Positions 48,015-58,189 of a DNA stretch of 64,000 nt are shown piece after piece; the stretch's first letter is position 1, and every line of letters starts with the position of its first letter. The notes under the pieces are model-generated. The model was given only the letters and a program-made list of their open reading frames with translations, had not been told where the DNA came from and searched no databases. Position numbers and translations under genes: made by a program. Where the stretch lies: positions 8,866,001 to 8,930,000 of the forward strand of contig OX638372.1 in the NCBI GenBank assembly GCA_951812925.1. Reading direction: 5' to 3'. The DNA is from Calliopum simillimum. Lineage: Eukaryota > Arthropoda > Insecta > Diptera > Lauxaniidae.

Positions 48015-48445
48015 GTATGGGAGGTTCCACGTCGACCGGAGATATTTTACCCACTTTCAAATCAAGTACGTTTAATGCCAAGTAGACTCAATACAGTTAA
48101 TTTCATAAAGATTGCTTTAGTCGTTTTCTTTTTATAGCGTATTATATTTTTGTGGGCAGTGCCATGCTCTTCAACGAGTTTTTCGAATATAACGACATAT
48201 CACATATTATTTCTTGTTTTCAGGCATAGCATCCCCTAAATTTTCATCAAAATTGTTGGAACTGTTTTCGAGTAATATTGAAACAAAATTTTCAATGGTT
48301 AAAAAGGGGGCGGCTATTACAAGGCAGTGACAATCAGTAGTCGCTTGCCAAATTTCATCAAAATACCCTTTAGCGTTTGCGATTTATGACATAATTTATT
48401 TTGAAATTTAGAGTGGAGCACGCCCCCTAATAAGCTACTACAAAG
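48015..48445. repeat. ~110-150-bp repeat units of the GGCGTGGCA type
   Basis: 'gggaggttccacgtcg' (48019), 'gtgggcagtgccatgc' (48156), 'gggggcggctatt' (48306) and 'gagcacgccccct' (48416) mark degenerate units. Related to the arrays at 40-575 and 51560-52000. Confidence 0.55.
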
Positions 48446-49258
48446 TCGAAACATATGTTCAGTCTTCATGCTATGCTAGTGAGCATCGTTTTCAATAGTT
48501 TCATTAAAATCGCAACACCCGTTTTTGAGAAAAATTTGGGCATATAAAAAAAGTCCAAAGCCTTTTTTCTAGACTAACATGCGCATTTCGTTTTAAAATA
48601 AAAAGGAAGTTTGAAAAATGTATGCAAAAGCTTTATCGCAAAATACTTGAACCTATTCCTGTGGAATTTTAATAGAGTGTTTCTTTGCGTTATCGACCAA
48701 GATTCGACTTGACATCTCCGATTTCTATGAAAATTGGTGAAAAGTTAGTATTTGACACACATATTACTGGGGTAAAATGATTTTCCGAAATTCCGAAAAT
48801 TTTCAAGATGGCGGCCATAGGACGTTCGATCCAGCCTTTGGATACTCCCATATTTGAAAATTAATAGCTCTTTGGCTTTTTAACCAATTTTAATGAAATT
48901 TTCAGGATTTTTGTAGAAAAATATGAGCTTTTGAAAAAAAATAGTTAAACTGAAAAAAAATTTATTTTTGGTTGAAAAAAATCTTTCTTTCTTTTTCAAA
49001 GCCAATTTGGGTCTTGGAGCACCCTCTTAATTTTTTTCTTAAATATTTTTATTTAAAAGTAAGTTTTATTAGAATTATTTTTCAGACCTCAAAATTGTGG
49101 TATGTTTTACGGTTATCAAGTTATGAGTTTTTGAAGTTGTGTTTATCATGAGCCGTTGGTGCGGGTGCGCTACCATACAGGGCTGGCACGGTCCGAATGG
49201 TATTTTTTCTTCAATGAACCCTAGTGAAATTTTTCATAAAATTTTTTTGTGGAATATT

Positions 49259-49330
49259 TTAACCCATTATAACCAAGTTTTTGGATAAAGGGGTCAAAAA
49301 GACCCATGAAAACAGGATATGATGGGTTAA
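49259..49330. repeat. 72-bp palindromic unit with TTAACCCATTATAACC ends
   Basis: TTAA at both ends, inverted CCCATTATAACC and GGATATGATGGG, and a central hairpin GGGTC-aaaaa-GACCC. Repeated at 49529-49600 and, inverted and partial, at 49653-49715. TTAA suggests a piggyBac-type miniature element, but the palindrome extends past TTAA, so this is uncertain. Confidence 0.5.
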
Positions 49331-49528
49331 GATGTTCTACAAATTGTTCCTTGCTTGATTTCATGTTAACTTTCTGGAACACATTAAGCCATTGTATCGC
49401 GTTTCTATGTGTTTTATTGACCCTTTTATATGCGCGCGCTACCATACAGGGCTGCCACCGTCCGGACGGTTTTTTTTTTCTTTAGTAGACCTTAGTGAAA
49501 TTTTTCATAAATTTTATTTTGGAATGTT

Positions 49529-49600
49529 TTAACCCATTATAACCAATTTTTTGGATTAAAGGGTCAAAAAGACCCTTAAAAACGGGATATAATGGGTTAA
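49529..49600. repeat. Second 72-bp TTAA palindromic unit
   Basis: Same length and design as 49259-49330, with GGGTC-aaaaa-GACCC at its centre. Confidence 0.5.
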
Positions 49601-50475
49601 TATGGTCTGAAAGCTTAACATAAAATCAAGCAAGAAACAATTTTTAGAACATCTTAACCCATCATATCCTGTTTTCATGGGTCTTTTTGACCCCTTTATC
49701 CAAAAACTTGGTTATATTCCACAAAAAAATTTTATGAAAAATTTCACTAGGGTTCAGTGAAGAAAAAATACCATCCGGACCGTGCCAGCCCTGTATGGTA
49801 GCGCACCCGCACCAACGACTCATGATAAACACAACATTATACAACTTCAAAAACTCATAACTTGATAACCGTAAAACATAACACAGTTTTGAGGGCTGAA
49901 AAATAATTGTAATAAAATTTAATTTTAAATAAAAATATTTTTAAAAAATAAAAAGTGTGCTACAAGCCCCAAATTGGCTTTGAAAAAGAAAAAAAGATTT
50001 CTTTCAACCAAAAATAAATTTTTTTTCAGTTTAATTATTTTTTTTCAAAAGCTCATATTTTTCTACAGAAATCCTGAAAATTTCATTAAAATCGAATAAA
50101 AAGCCGAGGAGCTATAAATTTTCAAATATGGGAGTATCCAAAGGCTGGATCGAATTTCCTATGGCCGCCACACAATGGGAGATTGTGGCCATAAATAGGT
50201 AAAATTTGAAATGCTATGGATTTAAAAAAATTTTACGCCAATCGTCAAATAATACTTAGGGACGGAAAAAAAACTATAAAAGTTTAAAATTTTGTATTTT
50301 TGTGATTCGTTTCCCTCTTTCTTCCGTTTATTTGCTAAACGTTTGTCAGCTGCTTTTTGCAACTCGCTTAGCTTTTTCGGAGTGTTTACTCACAATATAA
50401 ATGTACAATACTTATTTGGATCATGAAATAGTATAATACGTTGACAAGTGGGGACTAGCAATCGTGAAATAACAT

Positions 50476-50870
50476 TTCCCACTTTACCCCATAAAAAATT
50501 TCCCACTTTACCCCGATACCACATTTTGCAAAAAATGTGAGCTTCATTCTTTCACTCTATGAATTACACGGAATCCTTTTACGTTATCAAAATTAAGACT
50601 ACAAAGAATATTTTTGTGTACTTACAATCGGTTTATCTCCAGAAACAGTAAAAATATCGATGCTTAAAAATTTCAAAATGAAATTTCAAAATCACTTAAA
50701 AACTTTACATGATTCCAGAGATCGCAAAAATACGTATGCACGCATCGCTATACCATAAAGATTTGTTTACGGTCATAGCAAGTACATGTCAAAAGCACAT
50801 GACAACTATACTTTGCTAGTTTGGCCGAAAAGAGGCATTTCCCTCTTTACCCCACTTCCCACTTTACCCC
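50476..50870 (-). repeat. Four copies of GGGGTAAAGTGGGAA
   Basis: TTCCCACTTTACCCC at 50476, 50500 and 50856, and TTCCCTCTTTACCCC at 50839, all in the same orientation and in two close pairs ~355 bp apart. Resembles the multi-copy terminal motifs of the elements at 46482 and 52709. No matching left end was found. Confidence 0.65.
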
Positions 50871-51554
50871 ACACTTAAATTTTTTCAACAGTATATAGTA
50901 CGCAGACCCGATTATAGTACGGTTGGCAACCCTAGTGCTGATGGCTAACGTACGCATCTATCGCACAATGCATTGCAATCCACACGAAAGGTTTCCCAGT
51001 CAAATTTTTACAAGTAGTCAAAACAATAATATTTTTTTTTTTTTTTTTTTCTAATACATAATTGTTTTTTAAAAAAAAAAGAAAATTGCTAATTTTTAAT
51101 ACGTATGTATGGTACAGTAGAAAATGAAATCAAAAAAAACCAAAACCGAAAAATTTCTATGACTATGTTTTTTTTACCTACTTATGCATTTTGCCTAATG
51201 TAAATCATTATCTGTTCAAAACAACAAAAATAAAAAAAAAATGCATTTCTGGATTAACGTACTTTTTTTTAATATGTGAATAAGTATGCTTAAACGAACA
51301 TTTTTTTGTAAACTTTGTTATTTGATAATTTGGTAAAAGGTCATTCAATAACAAATTGATTTTCAGTCAACTTCAGATTGATGTTGCTTGTGGTGCTGAT
51401 TTCTAACGCACGCATCTATCACTCCCACACTGGAGGTTCTCCTGATTCAAATCTGTCCCCAAGCTTGATTTGTTCGCCAATTTGAGCCAAAAGAATTGCA
51501 ATGAAATAGTTTCTAGCGCGGACTATTTTTTCCGATAGTTTTTATGAAAATAAT

Positions 51555-52000
51555 AAATAAAATGTTTAAAGGGCGTGACAACGCCTACTTTTTTAGTGGA
51601 CATTATTTGTCATAATATCTTTAACATATTTGCTAAACATCATCAATCTGCATTAAAGATTTTCGGAGATATTGATAAGTTAATTTTTTGGTAGGCGTGG
51701 CACTGCCCATTTTTCTAGTGCGGATTATTTGTTCTGATGGTTTTTTCATATGTACCAAGTAATATCTATCTTCGTCAAATATTTTCAGAAATATGATGAA
51801 TTTTTTTTTTTGAAGGCGTGCTACCGCCCATTTGTCCGTTGAACATTATTTGCCCAGATGATTTTTACACATTTATCAAATCTCATTTATCTGCATCAAA
51901 GAGTTTCGGTGATATGATTAGTCAATTTTTTGGGGGACGTGGCAACGCCCACTTTTTTAGTATATAGCTTAGCCTTTTTTTGTACTAGCATAATATAAAA
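51555..52000. repeat. Tandem repeat, ~121-bp unit with GGCGTGGCA core
   Basis: 'gggcgtgacaacgcc' (51571), 'aggcgtggcactgcc' (51692), 'aggcgtgctaccgcc' (51815) and 'gacgtggcaacgcc' (51935): spacing 121, 123 and 120. Each is followed by an acattattt phrase and a 'catttatcaaat' phrase. Confidence 0.8.
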
Positions 52001-52708
52001 ACTTCTTTAAAATCGGTTACTTAGTTTCCGAGTTAATAAGGGACGAATACACAAACAAACAAAATCTAGTTTTTATTAAGTAGATTTTCGTTTATTCCTC
52101 ATAACTTGAAAACTAAAAAAGATAGAGCAAAATTCTTAACATTTTTGAAATTAGCGGGGTCAAGTTATTGATACCCATTTTGAAAAAAATTCGGACCACG
52201 CCCCAACTTTGTATGGGAGGTAGGCGTGTCCGTCGGCGGATTTTGTTCATATTCACAGATTTTTATTATTTTACTTAATGTAAAAAACATCTGTACCACA
52301 TTTCAATAGCCTAGCTCTATAATTACTATATATGACCGCCGTTCCATACAAACCCTCCCATTGTGCGCCATCTTGAAAATTTTCGGAACTTCGGAAAATC
52401 ATTTTACCCCAGTAATATGTGTGTCAAATACTAACTTTTCACCAATTTTCATAGAAATCGGAGATGTCAAGTCGAATCTTGGTCGATAACGCAAAGAAAC
52501 ACACAGTATTCATTTTTCAGCGTAAATTTTTTGGACCCTGAATTGGGAAATTTTCTTTAATCAATGTCAATGAAATATGTATTTAAAAAATGCCTTAAAT
52601 CATGCAATAAAAAGTTTCACATTATTCGTACTGTACTGTGCATTAGAGCTGTCGTATTGTCTGGGGCATTATTAATTAGCCAATTTAAACCAGACCCTTA
52701 ATTATTGG

Positions 52709-53611
52709 TAGAGTAGAACGGGGCAATGTCGTGCACTCAACTTTGGCATGCTCGTAAAGCCGTATATCTCAAGCGAATGCGACGAGTAAGCATCCGATCG
52801 AAAGATAATTTCGTTGGTTGCATCCATGTGTAACAACATTTGTGTAGCGAGAAATTGTGTTTGTGTAAGTGAAGAAAAAAAAAATGTGCACGACATTACC
52901 CCCCTCAAAATTTGTGGGGTAATGTCATGCATTGTTTTCCGAGTATAGTAAAGGTACCAAAATGTGTGAGAAATGATAGATGGTGGTTCTATTAGAGGAG
53001 ATTTAGCATTACCATGTATTTATTCATTATTATACAAGTGTGAAGTACATAATATGTTGTGTAGAGTAGAACGGGGCAATGTCGTGCACTCAACTTTGAC
53101 ATGCTCGTAAAGCCGTACATCTCAAGCGAATGCAACGAGTAATCATCCGATCGAAAGATAATTTCATTGGTTACATCCATGTGTAACAACATTTGTGTAG
53201 CGAGAAATTGTGTTTGTGTAAGTGAATGTGCACGACATTACCCCAATGGTCGTTTTAAAGGTCAACTTCGATAACTCGGTGAAGTCCAAAATTTTTTTCG
53301 AAAACCAAATACTTCTTTCCTTTGGCAGGATATTTCGTTTCAGAAAACACTTACCTGGTATATTTTCCCGCAAGGAAAATTATTTTTCTGACCCGATGAA
53401 AAAACACTTTTATCGTCCCGAAAGCGTGCGTTTTGAAAAAAAGGTTACTCTGTAGAGACGAACTGGTGAAAATTGCTAGTATTATATGCATAAGCTCAGT
53501 AGGTCAGCAGGTTCCTACCCTACGAACAGTTGGTAAATCATTCAATTCTTTGGGCTAAAACAGCCAGTGCACGACATTACCCCCTGCACGACATTACCCC
53601 GTTCTACTCTA
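52709..53611. mobile_element. Head-to-tail dimer of TIR elements with repeated GGGGYAATGTCGTGCA motif
   Basis: The outer ends TAGAGTAGAACGGGGYAATG, TCGTGCA are inverted at 52709 and 53611, with TA at the borders. A second left end starts at 53062 and repeats ~165 bp of the first with ~95% identity. The 16-bp motif occurs at 52720(+), 52887(-), 52916(+), 53073(+), 53229(-), 53568(-) and 53585(-). No transposase is recognisable; frames on both strands are short. Confidence 0.8.
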
Positions 53612-53710
53612 CATTTGTTGGAAGCGTTATGAAATTTTCTTTAAAAAAGTGTAAAAATAAATTCGTTCGAAAATGGGATGAGCAAAAATATTCTTAAAAA
53701 GGGATAATAA

Positions 53711-54159
53711 CACAGTGCAATAAAATGACGAAAAATTTTTGTCCTTACCTTTAATTTAAGATATAATACATGAGAATCCGCATGGTAGTTTTTGTTTTAT
53801 AAGCAAAACCATTTTCAATATATATTTTGGAAAATAAAAAAAAAAAATCATCACAAAGTCTTCTAATATTGAAATAGCAAAATTTTTACAGTTTTGCTTA
53901 TAGAACAAAAACTATCATGCGGATTCTCAATTGATATATCTTAAATTAAAGGTAAGGATATGTGCACCATTTCAAGTTAAGATGGTTTTTTCGTAAAACC
54001 TCAAAATTTCATATAAAACGCGAACTTTAAGCTTTGAGGAGCCATAAAATGAAAAAATCACTGATACACAAATTCGGTAAAATACATGTCTTTTTATTTT
54101 TCATAACCTATCAGAAAAACTTAATGAGACCCCAGGGACATTTTTTGTGTTGCACTGTG
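53711..54159. mobile_element. 449-bp element with CACAGTGCAA ends and a nested palindrome
   Basis: CACAGTGCAA at the left and TTGCACTGTG at the right, flanked by TAATAA on both sides (a 5- or 6-bp duplication, low complexity). 53742-53958 inside is a near-perfect palindrome with ~68-bp arms ('tccttacctttaatttaaga', 'gagaatccgcatg'). Transib-like by its ends, but weaker than the other two. Confidence 0.55.
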
Positions 54160-55100
54160 TAATAACTTCAAAAATCAAACTTTATCTCGAGAACGGCTCC
54201 AAGGAAAAAAATAAATACAATTATCGGACTCAGTGTCCTCAAATTAGTTTAGCAAATGTAGTTTGCAGAATGTTATATTTTGGCTGTTGTATAACACTAT
54301 TCCTTCAGCCAATGAATGGTACTAGGAGATGAAAGCCTTCTCGTTTGCCATTTTATCCAATTTAGATCGACTAAATTATAGCTGGCCAACTATATTAAGT
54401 ATTTATCTTATTTTTAAAACAAAAATAGCTCTCGAAAAAAATTGTAGGAGCTGTTACGAATGAAGGCGAATTATATTTTCAAGAATGAATAACAGATATA
54501 TATTTCGTACGTATCACAGTGAGCTGGAAATTTCTAAAATCAGCAAAATTACGGAAACCCCTTAGCCCAAGTGCTAAAAGGCAATTTTTAAGTTTTCGGG
54601 AATACTGATTTCCAATTTCAAAAAAAAAATGTGGAGATAAAATTTGATGCCCGCAAAGTAAAAATTTAATTTATTTTTCTACTAAGTTTATTTTTAAAAT
54701 ATGGATTTTTTTTTGGATTTTGCCTCAAATCCAACGACTCAAAAACTTAAAAACAATATAGAGGAACGACAGTAGCTATTTGCATATCTAGAACTTTAAA
54801 GAATTTATGAAATTATATGTAAAAATGCATTAATTGAAAACAATTTTTTCAATCCATATCGGATTAGATTTACGAGCGCTAATTTTTTGGCGCACCTTTG
54901 CAGCAACCAATTTATATTAATTTTGGGTTTCAATAGAATTGTTATTTATCTGCAATACGCAAAAGTCGGCGATCTTTAGGATACATAACTATTTTTGTCT
55001 TTTCTTTTAGGTTGTAAGATTTTCACAGTTAAATCGAACGCACCTATTTGAGATTAAGAATTATAACCATTATTTTTTTGCAAGCGTCAATTACTTACCT
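54160..55100. other. No gene seen
   Basis: AT-rich sequence without repeats or frames worth calling. Confidence 0.4.
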
Positions 55101-55580
55101 TTATACCACTTTGTGCTTCCGCAGAGAATGAGGCGTGGCTAGTGTGGAAAAGTATATATGTATGTTCTTGGTCAGCGTCACCTCCTGAGTCGATATAGCG
55201 ATGTCCGTCTGTCTGTCTGACTGGCTGGCTGGCTGGCTGTGCATGGAAATATTTTTTTGAGAAAACTGAGCAAGATACCACAATGAAATTTAGTGGTCTG
55301 TCTTTGTAGCCAAAGATAGTTCGAGGGATTAAAAATGAGCAACCGGTCAACGGACACGCCTACCGCCCATACAAAAAGAAGTATTCAAAATGCAACTTTA
55401 GGAGTATTTTTCACGAGACTGCAGCCAAAATACGCAAGCTTTGAGCAAAAACTAGGCGAATTATAAGCAAAAGTTTAAAAATGCTATACTGAAAGTGTTT
55501 TTTGAGATAATCGAACCAAATTTCACTCAGATACTAAAAAACAGTAAATACAGACTTCCAGCAAAAACTTAAAACTTACC
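55101..55580 (+). mobile_element. HINE-like repeat, 3' truncated
   Basis: 'tttataccactttgtgcttc' (5' end with a deletion), 'cgcagagaatgaggcgtggc', 'gtcagcgtcacctcctgag', 'gtcgatatagcgatgtccg', a GGCT tract and 'caacggacacgcctaccgcc' follow the order of the full copies. The minus frames of 60-87 codons across it are repeat-derived. Confidence 0.75.
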
Positions 55581-56059
55581 TTGTGGCTTGGAATATATTT
55601 TACTTGGCGTGAACCGCTTATTTTCAAATAAATATTTTTTTCAAAAAAACATTAAAAATTACAAAATTCTAACGAATGGACGCTCAAAACTATGAATGTG
55701 ACGATACCAATTTTTTGACACAGAGTATACCAATTTAAGTACTTTCAAATAACAGACACAAAAATCAAAAATTCAAAATTATAATTTTTGGATTTTGCCG
55801 ACTTAAAAAAATTCAAGCCCACAGTGCGTATGTACGTAATGGTGTACGAGATTTTCTTTCAGAGGTACTCGTTTTGGAAAACGCTGTTTTGCTTAAATAA
55901 TAGACTGAAACTTGTTTTATTTTAATTAATAGAAAAGGTGTACTGCTTTTGCCAGGCCAGTGGAGACCTTTTTTTAGGTAAGTGTACTGCTTTTTACCGG
56001 GCCAAAGTTGGCAGCTTTAGGTATTCATATAGTTGTCGAGTCAAAAAAAGAACCGTTTT

Positions 56060-56845
56060 CGGATATATTTCGACCCGGATATTTTGTCTTTTGTGATGTA
56101 TATACAATGGATAGGATCGAAAGTCAGACTCGATCCGAAACCAACTCAGAAGTTAGAAGAAATCTTAAAAACGACATCTGCATAATTTTTTTTTTTTCAT
56201 TCCGAGAAACCCAATTTAGCACTTTTGATTCTACTTAAAAGCAAGGCATCTAACGAAAAAAGTTGTATGCCAAAAAATGCTTAGAATTGACCGTATGCGT
56301 TTTCTCAGAATTTTTTGAGATATTTTATAATTTTTAAAACTTGATCAAAAAAAAAATTTAAAAAAATTTCCAAAAATTCTGAAAAAATTCACACTTATCT
56401 TCTGAAGGATTCTAACCATTTTACGGCTCATGAAATTTTTTTCTATATACCTTGGTTTCGAGTAAACCTAGCATTTTTCTGTCGAACGTGAGCTAAACAG
56501 CTGAAAACTCTCAATTTGATTAATTTTTGTAAAATTATAATATATCTCAAAAAAATTCTGAAAAAACTCACACTTATTTTTTGGACAATTCTAAGCATTT
56601 CTGCTTTATGATTCTGAGGCACCCTTGAGTATCCATTTTGTATTGAAAAAAAAGTTATGACCAAAAAACATGTTTTTTTAACCAAAATGTACTCCATTGG
56701 TTTTTCTCGGAATGAAAAGAAAATAATGCAGATATCGTTTTTCAGAGTCCTTCTCACTTTTGAGTTGGTAACGAGATGATTTTTTTTTTTTTTTTTTTCG
56801 CTTCATACGAAATCGAACTGGCCTAATATACAATTGCAAGAAAGA
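56060..56845. repeat. Inverted-repeat element with ~150-bp arms
   Basis: The left arm 56085-56235 and right arm 56655-56830 are inverted copies ('aaaaacgacatctgcataat' against 'attatgcagatatcgttttt', 'ttccgagaaa' against 'tttctcggaa'). A related copy of one arm is at 41810-41995. The centre has a diverged relative of the 44317 foldback (56248-56455). Confidence 0.6.
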
Positions 56846-56879
56846 TGAAATATTTTTCTTCAGATTAATATGCATTATT

Positions 56880-56885
56880 TTTATT
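56880..56885 (-). terminator. Polyadenylation signal AATAAA for the secreted-protein gene
   Basis: AATAAA on the minus strand, 54 bp past the stop codon of the 56940-57431 frame, a typical distance for a short 3' UTR. Confidence 0.5.
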
Positions 56886-56939
56886 TAATTATTCTTGAAG
56901 TAAAGTTTAAAATTTTGTTAATTACATTGTTTTTGTTTT

Positions 56940-57431
56940 TTAATTATTGCGTTTATCCCTAACAACTCTTCGTACACCATTCTTACGTGTTCTTGATGAT
57001 CTCTGCTTTCCCAGTTTTCCACTCCTATGAATGCGTATATTTCCACGATTGTTATTTCTTCTTTCACGAGAGCGACCTCCTGCCGAATCAGTTACTTTTT
57101 CAGATTTATCTTTAGTTTCTCTCAACACTGCTGGTGGCGGTGGTGGTGGTGGTGGTGGTGGCGGTGGTGGTGGCGGTGGTGGTGGTGGTGGCGGTGGTGG
57201 TGGTGGCGGTGGTGTTGGTACAGTTGTTCCAAAACTCAATGTTATAGTGTCAGTTGGGCCTACGGTTGTTGACGTTGTTGTAGTGATCGGTGGGCAAAAC
57301 TTAGCTTTACCCAAAGTACATAGAATATTTGTACCATTACCACTTCCCATTCCTATACCAAAGCCATGCACCGCGGTTGTACCCAAAAGGGTAAAAACAA
57401 CCAAAAACATCGTTATCTTCAATAAATTCAT
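56940..57431 (-). CDS. Secreted proline-rich basic protein, function unknown
   Basis: 163 residues in one exon; not recognised as a named family. MNLLKITMFLVVFTLLGTTA begins a signal peptide with likely cleavage after AVHG. Then come a Gly-rich start with an NGT glycosylation site, two Cys (ILCTLGKAKFC), a Thr/Ser-rich stretch (PITTTTSTTVGPT) suited to O-glycosylation, 27 prolines in a row (57132-57212) and a ~60-residue tail very rich in Arg, Lys and Asn. I chose the Met at 57431, not 57494: a TATA box at 57516-57523 puts transcription start at about 57490, so the first ATG would lie at or before it. AAATA precedes the chosen ATG. AATAAA follows the stop. The layout suits a short, tissue-specific secreted gene (gland, cuticle or immune), but that is inference. 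The CCA/CCG tract can vary in length. Confidence 0.65.
   Translation of the reverse strand: MNLLKITMFLVVFTLLGTTAVHGFGIGMGSGNGTNILCTLGKAKFCPPITTTTSTTVGPTDTITLSFGTTVPTPPPPPPPPPPPPPPPPPPPPPPPPPPPAVLRETKDKSEKVTDSAGGRSRERRNNNRGNIRIHRSGKLGKQRSSRTRKNGVRRVVRDKRNN
57132..57212. repeat. CCA/CCG (GGT/GGC on plus strand) trinucleotide tract, 27 units
   Basis: 81 bp of imperfect trinucleotides coding the proline run of the minus-strand gene. It also opens Gly and Trp frames on the plus strand (57027-57465), which are shadows. Confidence 0.9.
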
Positions 57432-57450
57432 TATTTCTCCTGATAGTAAG

Positions 57451-57466
57451 CTTGACTTGACTTGAC
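57451..57466 (-). repeat. Three GTCAA repeats in the predicted 5' UTR
   Basis: cttgacttgacttgac on the plus strand. On the transcript strand it reads gtcaagtcaagtcaag, 20 bp upstream of the chosen start codon. Confidence 0.7.
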
Positions 57467-57515
57467 TGGAAGAATTATGAAATGAATTTGACATACAATC
57501 TCTTGAAATTTGTAG

Positions 57516-57523
57516 CTTTTATA
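57516..57523 (-). promoter_or_regulatory. TATA box TATAAAAG of the secreted-protein gene
   Basis: Perfect TATAAAAG on the minus strand, 85 bp upstream of the chosen ATG. An initiator-like TCATTT with A at 57483 is 40 bp away, a little far; a start near 57490 is more typical. Confidence 0.55.
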
Positions 57524-57529
57524 GTAAAA

Positions 57530-58185
57530 TATAGTAGGGGAAATTTATGATCACAAAAATTTTTGACATACTGAATACATGATGTTAATGATGATCGCAA
57601 TTGTACAAATAATGAATATTACATTTAAAATTTTGTAATATTATTTTTTTTATAAAATTCTTATGGATTTTACTATTATGTGTAAACAGTTGGTTTTGGA
57701 AATTACAATTTACCTACATTAATGAAAATAGTTTAGTTCAATGCCAGTAAGTTGGTTAATGTTGTGCATATGTAGGCATTTAAAATAGCCTACTTATATA
57801 TTCATAAGATTAATATTGAGACTTAACTCAAGGTATGGGTATTGTTATCGGATCCTTGGATTTTTTTTTTTTCAAGAATTCAGGACACAATTGCATGTAG
57901 ACTTTGCAAGTAATTTGTGAGTGAATTTTTTTTTTTGTTTTTCGTTTACATGAAATTTCGAATTTAACTGCAACACCACCAAAACCAGTGATGGATAATA
58001 AATGAATGAATTTTTGACAATTCCTTCCTCTAAAAAAGTTAGAGTCCCCAAGCATAGTGTAACTGTTAATTTTTGTTTAGACTATTCAATTTCCGGTGTC
58101 ATAATCTAATCCGTAGGTAAAAAAGTTGGTAAATATTCATGTAAATACTGTCTATAAATTCCATGTTCTATGGTGTTTTATTTCG
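57530..58185. other. Upstream region of the secreted-protein gene; nothing else seen
   Basis: AT-rich, single-copy-like. Regulatory elements would be expected here but none can be named from sequence alone. Confidence 0.4.
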
Positions 58186-58189
58186 AAAA

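Larger units (their letters stand above)
50171..52365. mobile_element. Transib-like element, 2.2 kb, TIR CACAATGGGAG, target duplication CGCCA
   Basis: CACAATGGGAG starts at 50171 and CTCCCATTGTG ends at 52365. CGCCA lies on both sides (50166-50170 and 52366-52370). The insertion splits an arm of the long foldback element and its removal repairs the arm, so the boundaries are firm. CACWATG ends with 5-bp duplications are Transib-type. No transposase frame is seen. The interior carries GGGGTAAAGTGGGAA motifs (50476-50870), a tandem repeat (51560-52000) and a HINE-like scrap (52209-52255). Confidence 0.82.
48677..52502. mobile_element. Very long foldback element, right arm split by a Transib-like insertion
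   Basis: The left arm begins GTGTTTCTTTGCG, TTATCGACC at 48677 and runs to about 49375. The right arm mirrors it from about 49615 to 50170, and again from 52366 to 52502. 'aagatggcggccatagg', 'gatccagcctttggatactc', 'caaagccaatttgggt' and 'gcgctaccatacagggctgg' all occur inverted on the other side. A third, direct copy of part of the arm lies at 49436-49610. Removing 50171-52365 joins the right arm. No coding sequence. Confidence 0.88.

Noticed and set aside
50171..52365. 12/23 recombination-signal layout at this Transib-like element
   Set aside because: I looked 12 and 23 bp inside both ends for an ACAAAAACC-like block and found none.
57027..57465. Plus-strand Gly-rich and Trp-rich frames of 81 and 144 codons
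   Set aside because: Shadows of the proline tract and flanks of the minus-strand gene.
57432..57494. Upstream ATG (MSNSFHNSSS start) for the secreted-protein gene
   Set aside because: It lies at or before the transcription start expected from the TATA box, and it would bury the signal peptide behind 21 polar residues.
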